From the NCBI RefSeq assembly GCF_017916325.1, contig NC_090147.1, positions 31,001-95,000 of the forward strand: 64,000 bases of DNA. The letters run 5' to 3'. Numbering within the stretch: position 1 is the first letter of the stretch; the number at the start of each line of letters is the position of its first letter. The position numbers were made by a program, and so were the translations under genes. The notes under the pieces were generated by a model. That model saw nothing but the letters and a program-made list of their open reading frames with translations, did not search any database and was not told the DNA's origin. The DNA comes from Leishmania martiniquensis. Taxonomy: Eukaryota; Euglenozoa; Kinetoplastea; Trypanosomatida; Trypanosomatidae. Of the stretch, positions 29,515 through 38,420 are shown piece by piece.

Positions 29515-30770
29515 CGAACACCACCATCACCGCCACCGCCCCACCTTTCGCTTTTACCCTCTGGTGAGCTGTCGCACACCGGCGTTTTCGTGTTTCGGGT
29601 GTGTACATCCCTGCGAAACCGGGCGTGGCTACCAGCTTCGCGGAGCATGCGGAGGAGACGCCCAAACGAGGGTGGAGGTGAAAGCAGCATTCACATGAAC
29701 GGAGCTCACCAAGAGGGCGGACGGCGACGAAAGTGCCGAGCCACTGGCGGGGTCAGAGCTTTAGGAGCTCGCGTAGACGCTGGTATGTGTGCCAACGCAC
29801 AAACCTTCGCGAGCGCCTTCCTCCCCCGCTCATGCACGGACGCACAGACTCGTATGTATATACCCGTACGTCTGCATGTACTTTTACGCGCGCCACCCCA
29901 CCGTCTCTCGGTCTGTGCCAAAATGGCACGGCAAGTGAAGTGTGGCAGCACTGAGTGGTAACTGCTTTTTTTCCTGTCGCGTTGGCACCAATGCTGTGTT
30001 TTTTTTTTCGATCTATCTCAGTCAGTCCGCTGGACGACTGCCTCTTTCTCTCTCTCCACCCATCCACCCACCCTGACACACATGGAGCACCACTTTCGTT
30101 CTCACTGTGTCGCGCCGCCTTCCACTGTGCTTGTCGGTTGGGAAGTAACGCCTACCTACAGGAAACGGAGTCGAGCGACCCCTGAGCGGATGGCTCCCCT
30201 AAACACGCACTGCGCCATTCGCGCCCCTACAGTGGTCATTACAGGTTCGTGGGCTCACGTGGCGGTACGAGCATGTGTCCGGCGCCCGTCCCGCGAACAG
30301 TAGTGCTGTCTGCTTGCTCTATCCAACGAAAAGACTGTGGAGCTCGTTGTGCATCAGCGTCCCCGGCGATGTATCGCCCCACACGCCGTGAGGGGGGACG
30401 AGGAGGGCTCTGGCCCTGGCCAGAAGTCTGCTCACAGGAGAAATTGAGACCCGCGAGCGCAGCGAAGCCGCGGCGAGATTTGCTCCCCAAATGTGGAGGA
30501 GTGCTGTTCAAGCGCATGCGACTAGCAGGAGCGCCAGTCACGCACATCACGTTCTTCTCCCTTCACAAAACAGTCACCCAACAACACTGAGCCGCACAGA
30601 CGCACAGAGAGCTATTCTGCCTGCAGAAAGGCGAGACACAGTCATGACGCCACCAAACTGCTTTTATCCCTTTCAGCGAGACAAGGGAAGAGGAGCACAC
30701 ATGTGGGTTCCGGTGGCGCAGCGGTGAATGGCTCAGGCGGTCGTCAGGGGCATCCAAAGACTCCGAGCCA
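29515..30770. other. Intergenic region before repeat arm B
   Basis: Spacer of 1.26 kb, with a T run at about 29998-30009. A short tRNA A-box-like string (TGGCGCAGCGG) occurs at about 30713-30723, just outside the repeat. No gene is supported. Confidence 0.5.
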
Positions 30771-31670
30771 CGAGGGGCCGAGGGCAAGAGATGAGCTGCA
30801 GTTTTTTTTTTGCCGGTTCTCTTGCCTTCAACCGAGTCCCTTTTGCCACGAACAACTCAGCAAATACGCATGCACACACACATCGCGGCTAGGCCACCGC
30901 CGTCGAGGGTGAACCGGCCTGCCGTCGGATCGGGGCCGTGCGTCTAGCGGGCTCTCCTTGTCCTTCTTCGCCTGCGTGTAGTGCCATCCGCGCCTGACAG
31001 TCCAGGACGGGCCGCGTTCAAGGTCCTGCTCCAGGGCGGGGGCGGGGGCGTCTGCCTTACGGGAGCAGGGTGGCAGTGATGGTGGCCGAGGTGCGCGCGG
31101 AATGAGCTCGGAGGAGGTCGGCCAGCCTCCGGTCAGGGTCCTCTGAGCCCCTCATACCCTGTGCATGGCCTGTGCTCTCTCCCTCGGCCGTTTCAAGCCG
31201 CTGCCCTCCATCATGCGGTGTCGCGGCCCTCCGCGTGGGAGGCTGGAGGACGCGTTGGTGCCCTTCGGGGTGCGCTTGCTATGCGTCCTGCATGTGCACC
31301 CCTCCCACACACACCGACACACCCGATCGCATGCCAGAGATGCGCCACATTTCACATACAGACGCTTTGGGGCTGACGCGTATGGATCTCTGCGCGCCGT
31401 TTTCGCCCATCAGTCGTGCTTGCGCCGAACCTCGCATCGGCCCTAATGCCACGCGGCCGTCTGGGGAAAGGGCCCCGCTGTCGGCACCCATCGCTTCCGC
31501 CGATGCTGTGTGTATGTGTGAGGGGGACGTCTCCGGGTCGATTGCCCCGCATGTGCTGTGACAGACGGTGCGCCGCCATCTGCCTGTCGCAGCAGGGGCA
31601 TCCCGTCTTCTGCACTCGTGCGTCTTTAGCAGGTGCGGCCGTGCTCTACATGGAGGAGCGGGGCACACAG
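30771..31670 (+). repeat. Long inverted repeat B, left arm (900 bp)
   Basis: This segment is the reverse complement of 43899-44798. Paired coordinates sum to 75569 throughout, so there are no indels, and I saw no base difference, including a shared 10-T run at about 30802-30811. Matching stops exactly at 30771 (CGAGGGGCCG) and 31670 (GGCACACAG). Chance open frames on both strands are identical between arms. The sequence is unrelated to repeat A as far as I can see. A SIDER-type retroposon remnant is a reasonable guess, not shown. Confidence 0.97.
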
Positions 31671-32593
31671 AGGGCTGTTGCCCGACAACCGGCGAGGAAA
31701 GCACTTGCAACAGGAGGAAGGGAGGTGTTCCGCAGCACCAACACATGAAGCGAAGAGTGCGTCAAACCTCGATCAGCCCGCGGATCTCGCGCAGCATATC
31801 CGGCATGATGCTGGGGTCGGGCATCATCGTAGCGAACGCAGGTCTAGGTGGAGACACCACAGGCTCAGCGCAGCAGCAGCAGCAGTGCGGCACATCATAG
31901 TGCACGATGTGTCGCACCGTCCGCTCACACAGCGAATAAGACAGCGTCGCACGCCGGGCAGCCGATTTGCTGCGCGTCAATGGGGTATGCGTGCACTGCC
32001 CGGAAGGGGGTGCTCATGCCTGCCTGCCTGCGCCAGAGCCACCAACGCGTCGCGAGAGCGCCGTTGTGTCGTGTGCACACTTTCCGCGCTGAGATGCGGG
32101 GGCGGGGTGCCATAGTTGCGTTCAAGAGAAGGGGGAAGCCCACGCCTCTGCGCTTACGAGAGCGCTGCGGGCTTCGAAGAAGGGCACATGTGGACCAGAC
32201 ACTCTTCGGCAGCGGAGGACTCCGTTCGTCACGCGCACCGCAATTTTTCGCGGCTGCGCCACTGTGAATGCAGTGCGGCTTGTGGTCAGGAGAGCAAGGA
32301 GCATAGAAAAGGGGTGCGCGGCCACCGCCTGCCCCCACCCTCTCTCTGCCGTCCCCGGGGCCCGTAAACCTTGTCATCCCCCGTTGTGTGGCATGCCGCC
32401 GCCGCCGCCCCCCCTTCCTCCCACCTAGCGCCACTGCCATACTTCCCTTCACGTGGGCCTACCTTTGGTCTCCGATCGCTCTCCTTGTGCCACCATCACC
32501 TGCTTCGGGTCGCGCTCCATGCGCCAACTTTCTTGGGGCTAGTCGCGCCCAGGAGCGCTGGGGAGCTTACATCCCTTTTCATTCCAGTTTATA
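31671..32593. other. Intergenic region between arm B and the IQ/PHD gene
   Basis: Unique spacer at the left edge of loop B. A CAG/AGC triplet run lies at about 31866-31886. A short minus-strand frame ending at 31762 has somewhat protein-like C-terminal residues but no identifiable match. The last 60 bases form the acceptor tract of the next gene. Confidence 0.5.
32570..32587 (+). promoter_or_regulatory. Probable trans-splice acceptor for the IQ/PHD gene
   Basis: ATCCCTTTTCATTCCAG ends in AG at 32586-32587, only six bases before the ATG at 32594. If used, the mRNA would have a 6-nt gene-encoded leader after the spliced leader. An upstream AG is possible. Confidence 0.4.
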
Positions 32594-33967
32594 ATGCAGG
32601 CCTGGTCGCGCACTTTCGCACCGTCTGCCTTCGACGAGCCTGGCGGAAGTCGCCGGAACGCCTTTGCACTCTCTCGTGCCGCAGCCGCACGCATCATACA
32701 GGCGTGGGTGCGCAGACGGCGAGAACAGAAATTTGCTCATCGGCTGCTCCTGTGCCTCCATGTGATGAAGATTGCCCGTAGCCCCGACGCTGCATGCGGT
32801 GTGGAGAGCGTGAGCCCGCCAGCCTCCTCCACGTTGAGGTCGGCGGCGTCCTCTTTGTCTTGCCCCATCGAGTGCGGTGAGTCTGATGACGAACGACTCT
32901 TCGCATGGCTATACGAGACTGTCGTGGCGTACGAGCTGGCACTACAGCTCGAGAACAACACACGAAGACTCTTCGCCGACGAACTGTTGGCGACCAACGA
33001 CGAGGCCCGGGAGGCCTCGCAGACAACGCGTCACGTGCTGCGACAAAGGCGCCCCGCTCTACGTTCACTGCCACTGAGTTTTGAGATGATGGAGCCTGCA
33101 GTGGCAGATCGCGGCTCAGCACCCCAGCTTCCCGCGGACTCGACAATGACAGCGGCGGAGAGGCTACAGACCTATCTCAGTCCGGAGCTGTTCGCATGGT
33201 GGCGTACGTCAGCGGGATCCTCGACGGTCGGCGCTGAGGTGGCAGCAGCGGCATCCCCACACACCACCGCCACGGCGGGCAATGCAGGTCCGCAAGCCCC
33301 GATTCCGCTCCAGAGAGAGAAAAGCAACGCACATATGGATGCGGCTTCACAGAGCGACGAGTCCGAGACGGTGTACATCGAATTGGACGACCAGGAAGAG
33401 GAGATGGGTAGCAACGAGGCCGCGTTGAACGCGGCGTACGCGAGGGAAAGGGAGTTGGCCGACAGGGCCGCATTTTTCACGGCGCAGCAGGCCACCATGG
33501 CTGGGTGCCCCCCCGATTTCGCGGCGCGCGACAGCGGCCAGTCAGCGGATGTGCCCATGGCCAACGCGCCTTCGACTTCGCTGCCGGAGAGCAACGACAT
33601 CAGTCTTGTGGTTCAGCCTGTTCTCGGCGGCGTAGCACAGAGGCGTTGCGGAGGCACCCATGAGCATCGGGAGGCGGAACCGTCAGTGGCAACCAGCTCC
33701 GTGGTAGTAGAGGGGTCTCTTCAAGTCGGAGCGGAGGCCACAGCGAGCATGTGTGCCGTGTGCGAGCTGAGCGGTGTCGTCGCGAAGCCGCGCATTGGGG
33801 GTAACAACGCGGCGGAATGGCAGGAGGACGAGCTGCACCGCTGTGGTGCGTGCCACGCACTGGTGCACAGCCACTGCGCCTCCCCGGGGACCACCACCGC
33901 CTTCTACTTTTGCTGCAGCCACTGCGCCTCCAGCGGTGGCGTGGCCCCCACAGGAGATGCCGGCTAA
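32594..33967 (+). CDS. IQ-motif and PHD-like zinc-finger protein (457 aa)
   Basis: An IQ-like helix (ARIIQAWVRRRREQKFA, about residues 32-48) could bind calmodulin. The C-terminus (about 385-450) carries a Cys4-His-Cys3 arrangement typical of a PHD finger: CAVC, then RCGACHALVHSHC and finally CCSHC. The middle is Ala/Ser/Glu-rich and probably disordered, with an acidic patch (ELDDQEEEMGSNE). PHD fingers usually read histone tails, so a chromatin role is possible, but an IQ motif with a PHD finger is an unusual pair and the function is unknown. It is the first of three genes in the loop of inverted repeat B. Confidence 0.75.
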   Translation: MQAWSRTFAPSAFDEPGGSRRNAFALSRAAAARIIQAWVRRRREQKFAHRLLLCLHVMKIARSPDAACGVESVSPPASSTLRSAASSLSCPIECGESDDERLFAWLYETVVAYELALQLENNTRRLFADELLATNDEAREASQTTRHVLRQRRPALRSLPLSFEMMEPAVADRGSAPQLPADSTMTAAERLQTYLSPELFAWWRTSAGSSTVGAEVAAAASPHTTATAGNAGPQAPIPLQREKSNAHMDAASQSDESETVYIELDDQEEEMGSNEAALNAAYARERELADRAAFFTAQQATMAGCPPDFAARDSGQSADVPMANAPSTSLPESNDISLVVQPVLGGVAQRRCGGTHEHREAEPSVATSSVVVEGSLQVGAEATASMCAVCELSGVVAKPRIGGNNAAEWQEDELHRCGACHALVHSHCASPGTTTAFYFCCSHCASSGGVAPTGDAG

Positions 33968-34357
33968 GGTGAGGAGGCGAAGAGAGAGAGAGGAGAGCGC
34001 AAGGACGCACGACATCAGTGGTGCCCCCTCCCCATCACCACCCGCCCACCGCTGCTATGGCGCGCACAGATTTAGCCCGCTCCCATACTTCGTGTATGAG
34101 GGAGGAGGAGGAGGGGGGTGAATAGCTTTCACATGTACATCAGAGAGCTGTGGTGCCGTGCCCGCACGAGTGCGCAGCCTCAGCACGGCTGCGACGTTTG
34201 CCATTGCCGAGTGAAAGGGAACGGAGAGAGGCGCAGACGTCACGCGAAGAGATGAGGCGTGCACACACACATGCGCACGCGATGCACAGTGCAGCCCGCT
34301 TGCGGGTGCAGCAGAGGGCCAACAAAAAGGGCGCCCACAAGTTTTGTGTATAACCTT

Positions 34358-34378
34358 ATGTGTGTGTGTGTGTGTGTC
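34358..34378. repeat. (TG)n microsatellite
   Basis: About ten TG units in the spacer between the PHD-like gene and the 901-aa gene. Confidence 0.9.
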
Positions 34379-34936
34379 TCGCGAAGGGAAAGTGGGAATG
34401 GTGCCTTCACGCCCCACCCTGTCCTTCCCACCCACTCGCTCGTCCACCTCCCCACTGCCTGCCCCCCCCCTCTGCACCCCCATCCCTTTCCTTGGTGCTG
34501 CCTCTCATGCGTGAGGCGAAAGTGGGCACGGCGTGGGGAAAGGAAGCAGCGGATGAGGGCGGCGTGCCGAGCTGCTCTGCACCGCACCGCACCGCACCCC
34601 CACCCCTCAGCTGCATGACGTTGGCCGGGCCGCTGCCGTCGGTGCAGAAAGCACCCTGCTGTTCTAGTGAAGATCGCTCTTACCCTCGTCCTCCTTTCCC
34701 TTTCCTTCATCCAACACCTCGGGCCGCTCTGTCACAGGTGGGGCCCATACGCGTGCTGACGGTCTCCCTCCCTCCGCTACAGCAACGTGGTCCGCTTGTG
34801 CTGGACGCAACCACACTTCCAGTCTCTGACGGCGGAAGGACGAGAGAAGCGCCTTGGAGGAACAGCCACACGGCGCTTTCGCACGCGCACAGGCAAGCGC
34901 CGCCGCAGAGCATACGGAATCGGTCTGCGCTTCACC

Positions 34937-34967
34937 TCTCTCCCTTCCCCTTCTGTCATTGCGGAAG
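34937..34967 (+). promoter_or_regulatory. Probable trans-splice acceptor for the 901-aa gene
   Basis: A pyrimidine tract (CTCTCTCCCTTCCCCTTCTG) is followed by the first AG at 34966-34967. This leaves about 25 nt before the ATG at 34993 and argues against the longer upstream open frame. Confidence 0.5.
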
Positions 34968-34992
34968 AGTAGCGGTCACTGCGCAGCCAAGC

Positions 34993-37698
34993 ATGTCTGA
35001 CGTACTAGCATACCTCAGCGGGGTGCTGCACCGCGTCTCGGCCACGCTCATCCCGACAGGGGTGGACGACGTCGCCTCGTTCCTGCGCGGAGATGCGTGG
35101 GTAGTTGCGACAGCTGCTTCTGCCGCGGCCCCGCAGGCAGCACAGACACCCTCCACGGCAGCGGCCGACTTATCGCGTGGGGCGGCGATACCGACCACGG
35201 TGTGCTACCCTCTTGGTGCTACTCGATGGGGCCGATTCATTCCCCTGGGCATTGCAGGCACGGCGCTCGTCTCCGCTGCCACATCCGGCAGTCGAGCAGT
35301 GCTGCTCAGCTTCTTCGAAGGCCATGGATTCGAGCGGATATTCACCGTGAATCTCATGCCCTCCGAGCAACAGCAGCAGTCGCAGCTGCAGCCGCACCTG
35401 ACGACACCAGGAGCGATCGCGGATGCGGGCACGCCAGGGGAGACTGATATCCCTCACGAAGGCCGCCATAGCTCGGGCCTCTGGCACACGCGGCAACTTG
35501 ACTCCTCCTCGCCTACCGACACGCGTGACCATGCCACCTATCGTAAGCGGACTCGGCCCGATGCTGCCGCGACTGCGTTTGTCGGCGTGTCGCTGGACAG
35601 CCGCCACAGCACCACGATGGAGGTGGCGCGACATGCATGCGTGGCTGCCGTGCGTCGCTGGTTCGAGGAAGTTGAGGAGACGGCTCTGGTGGATTCAGGT
35701 GAGGTCAAAGAGACCGAAGAAGGCACGACACAGCGGCGGCAGAAAACGCAACTGCGGCGTCTGCTTGTCATAGTGCGGTGCTGTACCGACAACCGTGTCG
35801 CCTTCTCCACCCTTGCTGGGGCAGCTCAGTCGTCATCAGCGGGTACAGGTCGCCGGCACCGCCGCGGCGAGGACCCTCTGTACCCGCTCTTGCATGAGAT
35901 CGCTGCTCTCACAACATTGTATGAGGTGCGGCTGGCTGCCACAGGCTGCGCAGCGCGGCCTGCGGTACTTCTGCTACCAGAGGACGACAGCTACGGTGGC
36001 GCTATGCTGAGGCAGAAGCTCCGAGAGGAAGTGGGGTATCGGTATTGGGTCGAACTTTTCCTGCAGTCGGACGGCGCATCAAATGACGGCTGCGCGCACA
36101 GTGGGGCCGCTGGCACAGCGGACGCCGGCCGAAGGGTCTGCAAGCGTGACGAGTGGCGGACTGCACTGATCGGCTGCTGCAGCGATGTAAATGGCGCGAC
36201 GGGAAGGCCGGACCGCTTCGTCCGACAGTGGCAGCATGAGCAGGCCGAGACACCCCTCGCACGGGGCTGCCGCTTGGCGGCGCAGTGGGGTGTTCAGGAA
36301 ATGGCAGCGACGATGTCAGACCATCGGCCCTGCGCTGGAGGTGAGGTGGACACAAACCCCGTGGTGAGCGCTTCTGTTGGCGTGCGCGGTGACGGTGTCT
36401 TGGAAAGAGCGTCATCACCCTTAGCAGGCGGCCCCCAAAGTGCACGGTGTTCGCGTACTCAGCAGCGCCAGCAGGAGGAGATACTGCTGCGTCACGCCTC
36501 GTGCTTCTTCCTCCGCCCTGGCAACGCGCCGTTGTGCGTCTTCTTGATGGAAGCGCTGCGGCGTTTTCCTGTGCTGGTTCGCCCACCAGTGCTGCAGCAC
36601 TGGCAATCCGCCTGGACAGCACGCCACTCCTTGACAGACTTGCTACTAGCCTTCCATACCGCCCTCTGCCCTTTCACGCTGTCATCCGCCGCTGAGGCTA
36701 CCGAAGCTTCTCAAGCGCCGCCGGAGGAGAAGGGCTGCCGGCCATTTTGGGCCTCCGAAATGCTGCAGGACACCACGGACCTTCTGGATGCCTTGCTGGA
36801 CGCAGCGTTCACGCTCGCTGAGGAGCGCGATGCTGCACAGCCGCTGTCGGCCAGTGATTTCACGATTGAGCAGGCAACTCTGTTCCTCCTTTTTTACGAG
36901 GCGCTCGTGCATCAGCGCGAAGGTCGACTGCGCCGCGTTCCCGGAGTGGTGCGCGTCCTCATCGGCCTGTCGGACCGGTATGCCACTGAGGCTTCTGAGT
37001 GCTGCGCTGCGAATGGGGTTGCTGCAGGGGCAGTGCGTGGTGGGGCAACGGAGGACGAGAAAGTCCGCCACGCAGTGCATCATCTCCTCCCGTTTGCACC
37101 GCTGAACCTCTTCTACGAGCGAGTCGCGCAGCTGGCAGCTGCTTCACGAAAGCGGCACGACAGTGGACGTCAGGTGCAACCGTACCCGATGAACTCGATC
37201 ACACTTCCTATTCGCCGCATGTCTCTCGCGCCACAACTTCAGCACAGCACGCTGTGCTCGCTGCTGCCGCCCGGTGAGTCACTGTTAGAACTGCAGGGGG
37301 TGGCGGAGCGCGTGTGGCTGGAGGAGTTGCCCGCGTGCTGGCGGCGCGTCGTCGCGGCTGTCAGCACATGTGACGACCACACGAGAGCGAACACTTCCCC
37401 TGCAACGGTGTGGGCGGCCAACGGCGACGCCGGCGTTCTTGCGCTCACTCCACTCAGCTCAGAGAACTTCTACCATCCTTTGGTACCACACGCTGTTCGG
37501 GTGCTGTACCTCCTCACCTCACACGCCCTACGCGCGCCGACCGAGTCCGCGAAGCAAGTGCCGATTGTGCAGCTGCAGATGGTATGCCAGCTGTCTGACG
37601 AGCAGCTGCTTCTCGTGCTGAAGGAGCTGCAGCTGGCGGGGCTAGCGAGTACCAACCTGAAAGCAAAGACGGCGAGAACGCTGCTTGACACGATTTGA
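34993..37698 (+). CDS. Conserved-looking protein of unknown function (901 aa)
   Basis: I do not recognise a family. The N-terminus (MSDVLAYLSGVLHRVSATL) and a segment near residues 75-115 (RWGRFIPLGIAGTALVSAA) look folded, as do several helical blocks in the second half, such as FTIEQATLFLLFYEALVHQREGR near residue 620. The last 80 residues (FYHPLVPHAVRVLYLLT to the end) have the helix-turn pattern of a winged-helix or similar small domain (LQMVCQLSDEQLLLVLKEL). Ser/Gly/Ala-rich linkers interrupt the folded parts. No membrane anchor, zinc finger or nucleotide-binding motif is visible. The ATG at 34993 is chosen from the splice-acceptor position. Confidence 0.75.
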   Translation: MSDVLAYLSGVLHRVSATLIPTGVDDVASFLRGDAWVVATAASAAAPQAAQTPSTAAADLSRGAAIPTTVCYPLGATRWGRFIPLGIAGTALVSAATSGSRAVLLSFFEGHGFERIFTVNLMPSEQQQQSQLQPHLTTPGAIADAGTPGETDIPHEGRHSSGLWHTRQLDSSSPTDTRDHATYRKRTRPDAAATAFVGVSLDSRHSTTMEVARHACVAAVRRWFEEVEETALVDSGEVKETEEGTTQRRQKTQLRRLLVIVRCCTDNRVAFSTLAGAAQSSSAGTGRRHRRGEDPLYPLLHEIAALTTLYEVRLAATGCAARPAVLLLPEDDSYGGAMLRQKLREEVGYRYWVELFLQSDGASNDGCAHSGAAGTADAGRRVCKRDEWRTALIGCCSDVNGATGRPDRFVRQWQHEQAETPLARGCRLAAQWGVQEMAATMSDHRPCAGGEVDTNPVVSASVGVRGDGVLERASSPLAGGPQSARCSRTQQRQQEEILLRHASCFFLRPGNAPLCVFLMEALRRFPVLVRPPVLQHWQSAWTARHSLTDLLLAFHTALCPFTLSSAAEATEASQAPPEEKGCRPFWASEMLQDTTDLLDALLDAAFTLAEERDAAQPLSASDFTIEQATLFLLFYEALVHQREGRLRRVPGVVRVLIGLSDRYATEASECCAANGVAAGAVRGGATEDEKVRHAVHHLLPFAPLNLFYERVAQLAAASRKRHDSGRQVQPYPMNSITLPIRRMSLAPQLQHSTLCSLLPPGESLLELQGVAERVWLEELPACWRRVVAAVSTCDDHTRANTSPATVWAANGDAGVLALTPLSSENFYHPLVPHAVRVLYLLTSHALRAPTESAKQVPIVQLQMVCQLSDEQLLLVLKELQLAGLASTNLKAKTARTLLDTI

Positions 37699-38011
37699 CA
37701 TGCCAAGTGGAGACCCGCGCATGAGAGGGAGAGTGAGGAGGGAGGGGAGGAAGTGACCGAACACTGCGTTCGGCAGTGGAGGGTATAGCCGCCTCTGCAG
37801 CGGTGCCTTTCCTTTTGTGTGTATGTGTGTGCGGCATGTTCGCCCAATACGCATCTGCGTCGTGCACGCAGAAAGCTGCCGCATCACACAACGAACGGAG
37901 CAGCAGCAGCGTGTGCACGCCCTATGACAGCCTTTTACAACAGCAGCACCGCTGTGGCTGTCGCTGCTGCCCCCTTCACGGACGTCCGCACCCCTCTCCC
38001 TCCGCCCCCTA

Positions 38012-38041
38012 TCCTCTCCTCTCCTCTCCTCTCCTCTCCTC
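38012..38041. repeat. (CTCCT)n pentanucleotide repeat
   Basis: Six near-perfect CTCCT units in the spacer upstream of the ubiquitin-specific protease gene. Confidence 0.9.
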
Positions 38042-38330
38042 CGGGCGCTAGGAAGAAGACAAAAATGAATACCTAATGGGGGGCCCTTCGCCTCTGATCA
38101 GTGGGCGCCGCCAACTGTAGCGCACTCCTCCCCCTCCTCCCTCCCTCTCTCTCTCCTCCCCTGTCTGACGCTGCGGCACAGGAGCCTTTCTCTGCTACAG
38201 GCACGGGCGGAGGGGACACACACGCGCACTGAAAGCGGCCGAGCTAGTGAGATCGAGGGGGGTCGGCGCACGATATAACGGGTCCATACAGAGCAAAGAG
38301 GTGTGTCGCTGCCCATAACTGGAGAGACGC

Positions 38331-38371
38331 ACCTCTTCTCCCCTCACCCTCCTCCCCCCACACACACGCAA
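38331..38371 (+). promoter_or_regulatory. Probable trans-splice acceptor for the USP gene
   Basis: A C/T-rich tract (CCTCTTCTCCCCTCACCCTC) running into CA repeats is followed by AG near 38371, about 50 nt before the ATG at 38421. Confidence 0.45.
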
Positions 38372-38420
38372 GCACACGCAGACGCGCATCACAGATTCTT
38401 GAGCGGCATCGGCCGGGAAT

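Larger units (their letters stand above)
33968..34992. other. Intergenic region, 1.0 kb
   Basis: Spacer containing a TG microsatellite at about 34358-34378 and long C/T tracts. The next gene's frame is open upstream to 34360, but that part is Pro/Ser/His-rich spacer translation and lies before the likely splice site. Confidence 0.55.
37699..38420. other. Intergenic region, 0.7 kb
   Basis: Spacer with a CTCCT pentanucleotide repeat at about 38012-38041 and CT-rich tracts near 38128-38160 and 38331-38358 leading to the USP gene. No gene is supported. Confidence 0.5.

Noticed and set aside
30703..30790. Possible tRNA gene around an A-box-like string
   Set aside because: No D-stem, anticodon stem or matching 3' acceptor strand could be drawn, and no B box (GGTTCGANNCC) follows at the right distance.
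34360..34992. In-frame 211-codon upstream extension of the 901-aa protein
   Set aside because: It starts inside a TG microsatellite, is Pro/His/Ser-rich, and precedes the acceptor tract at 34937-34967.
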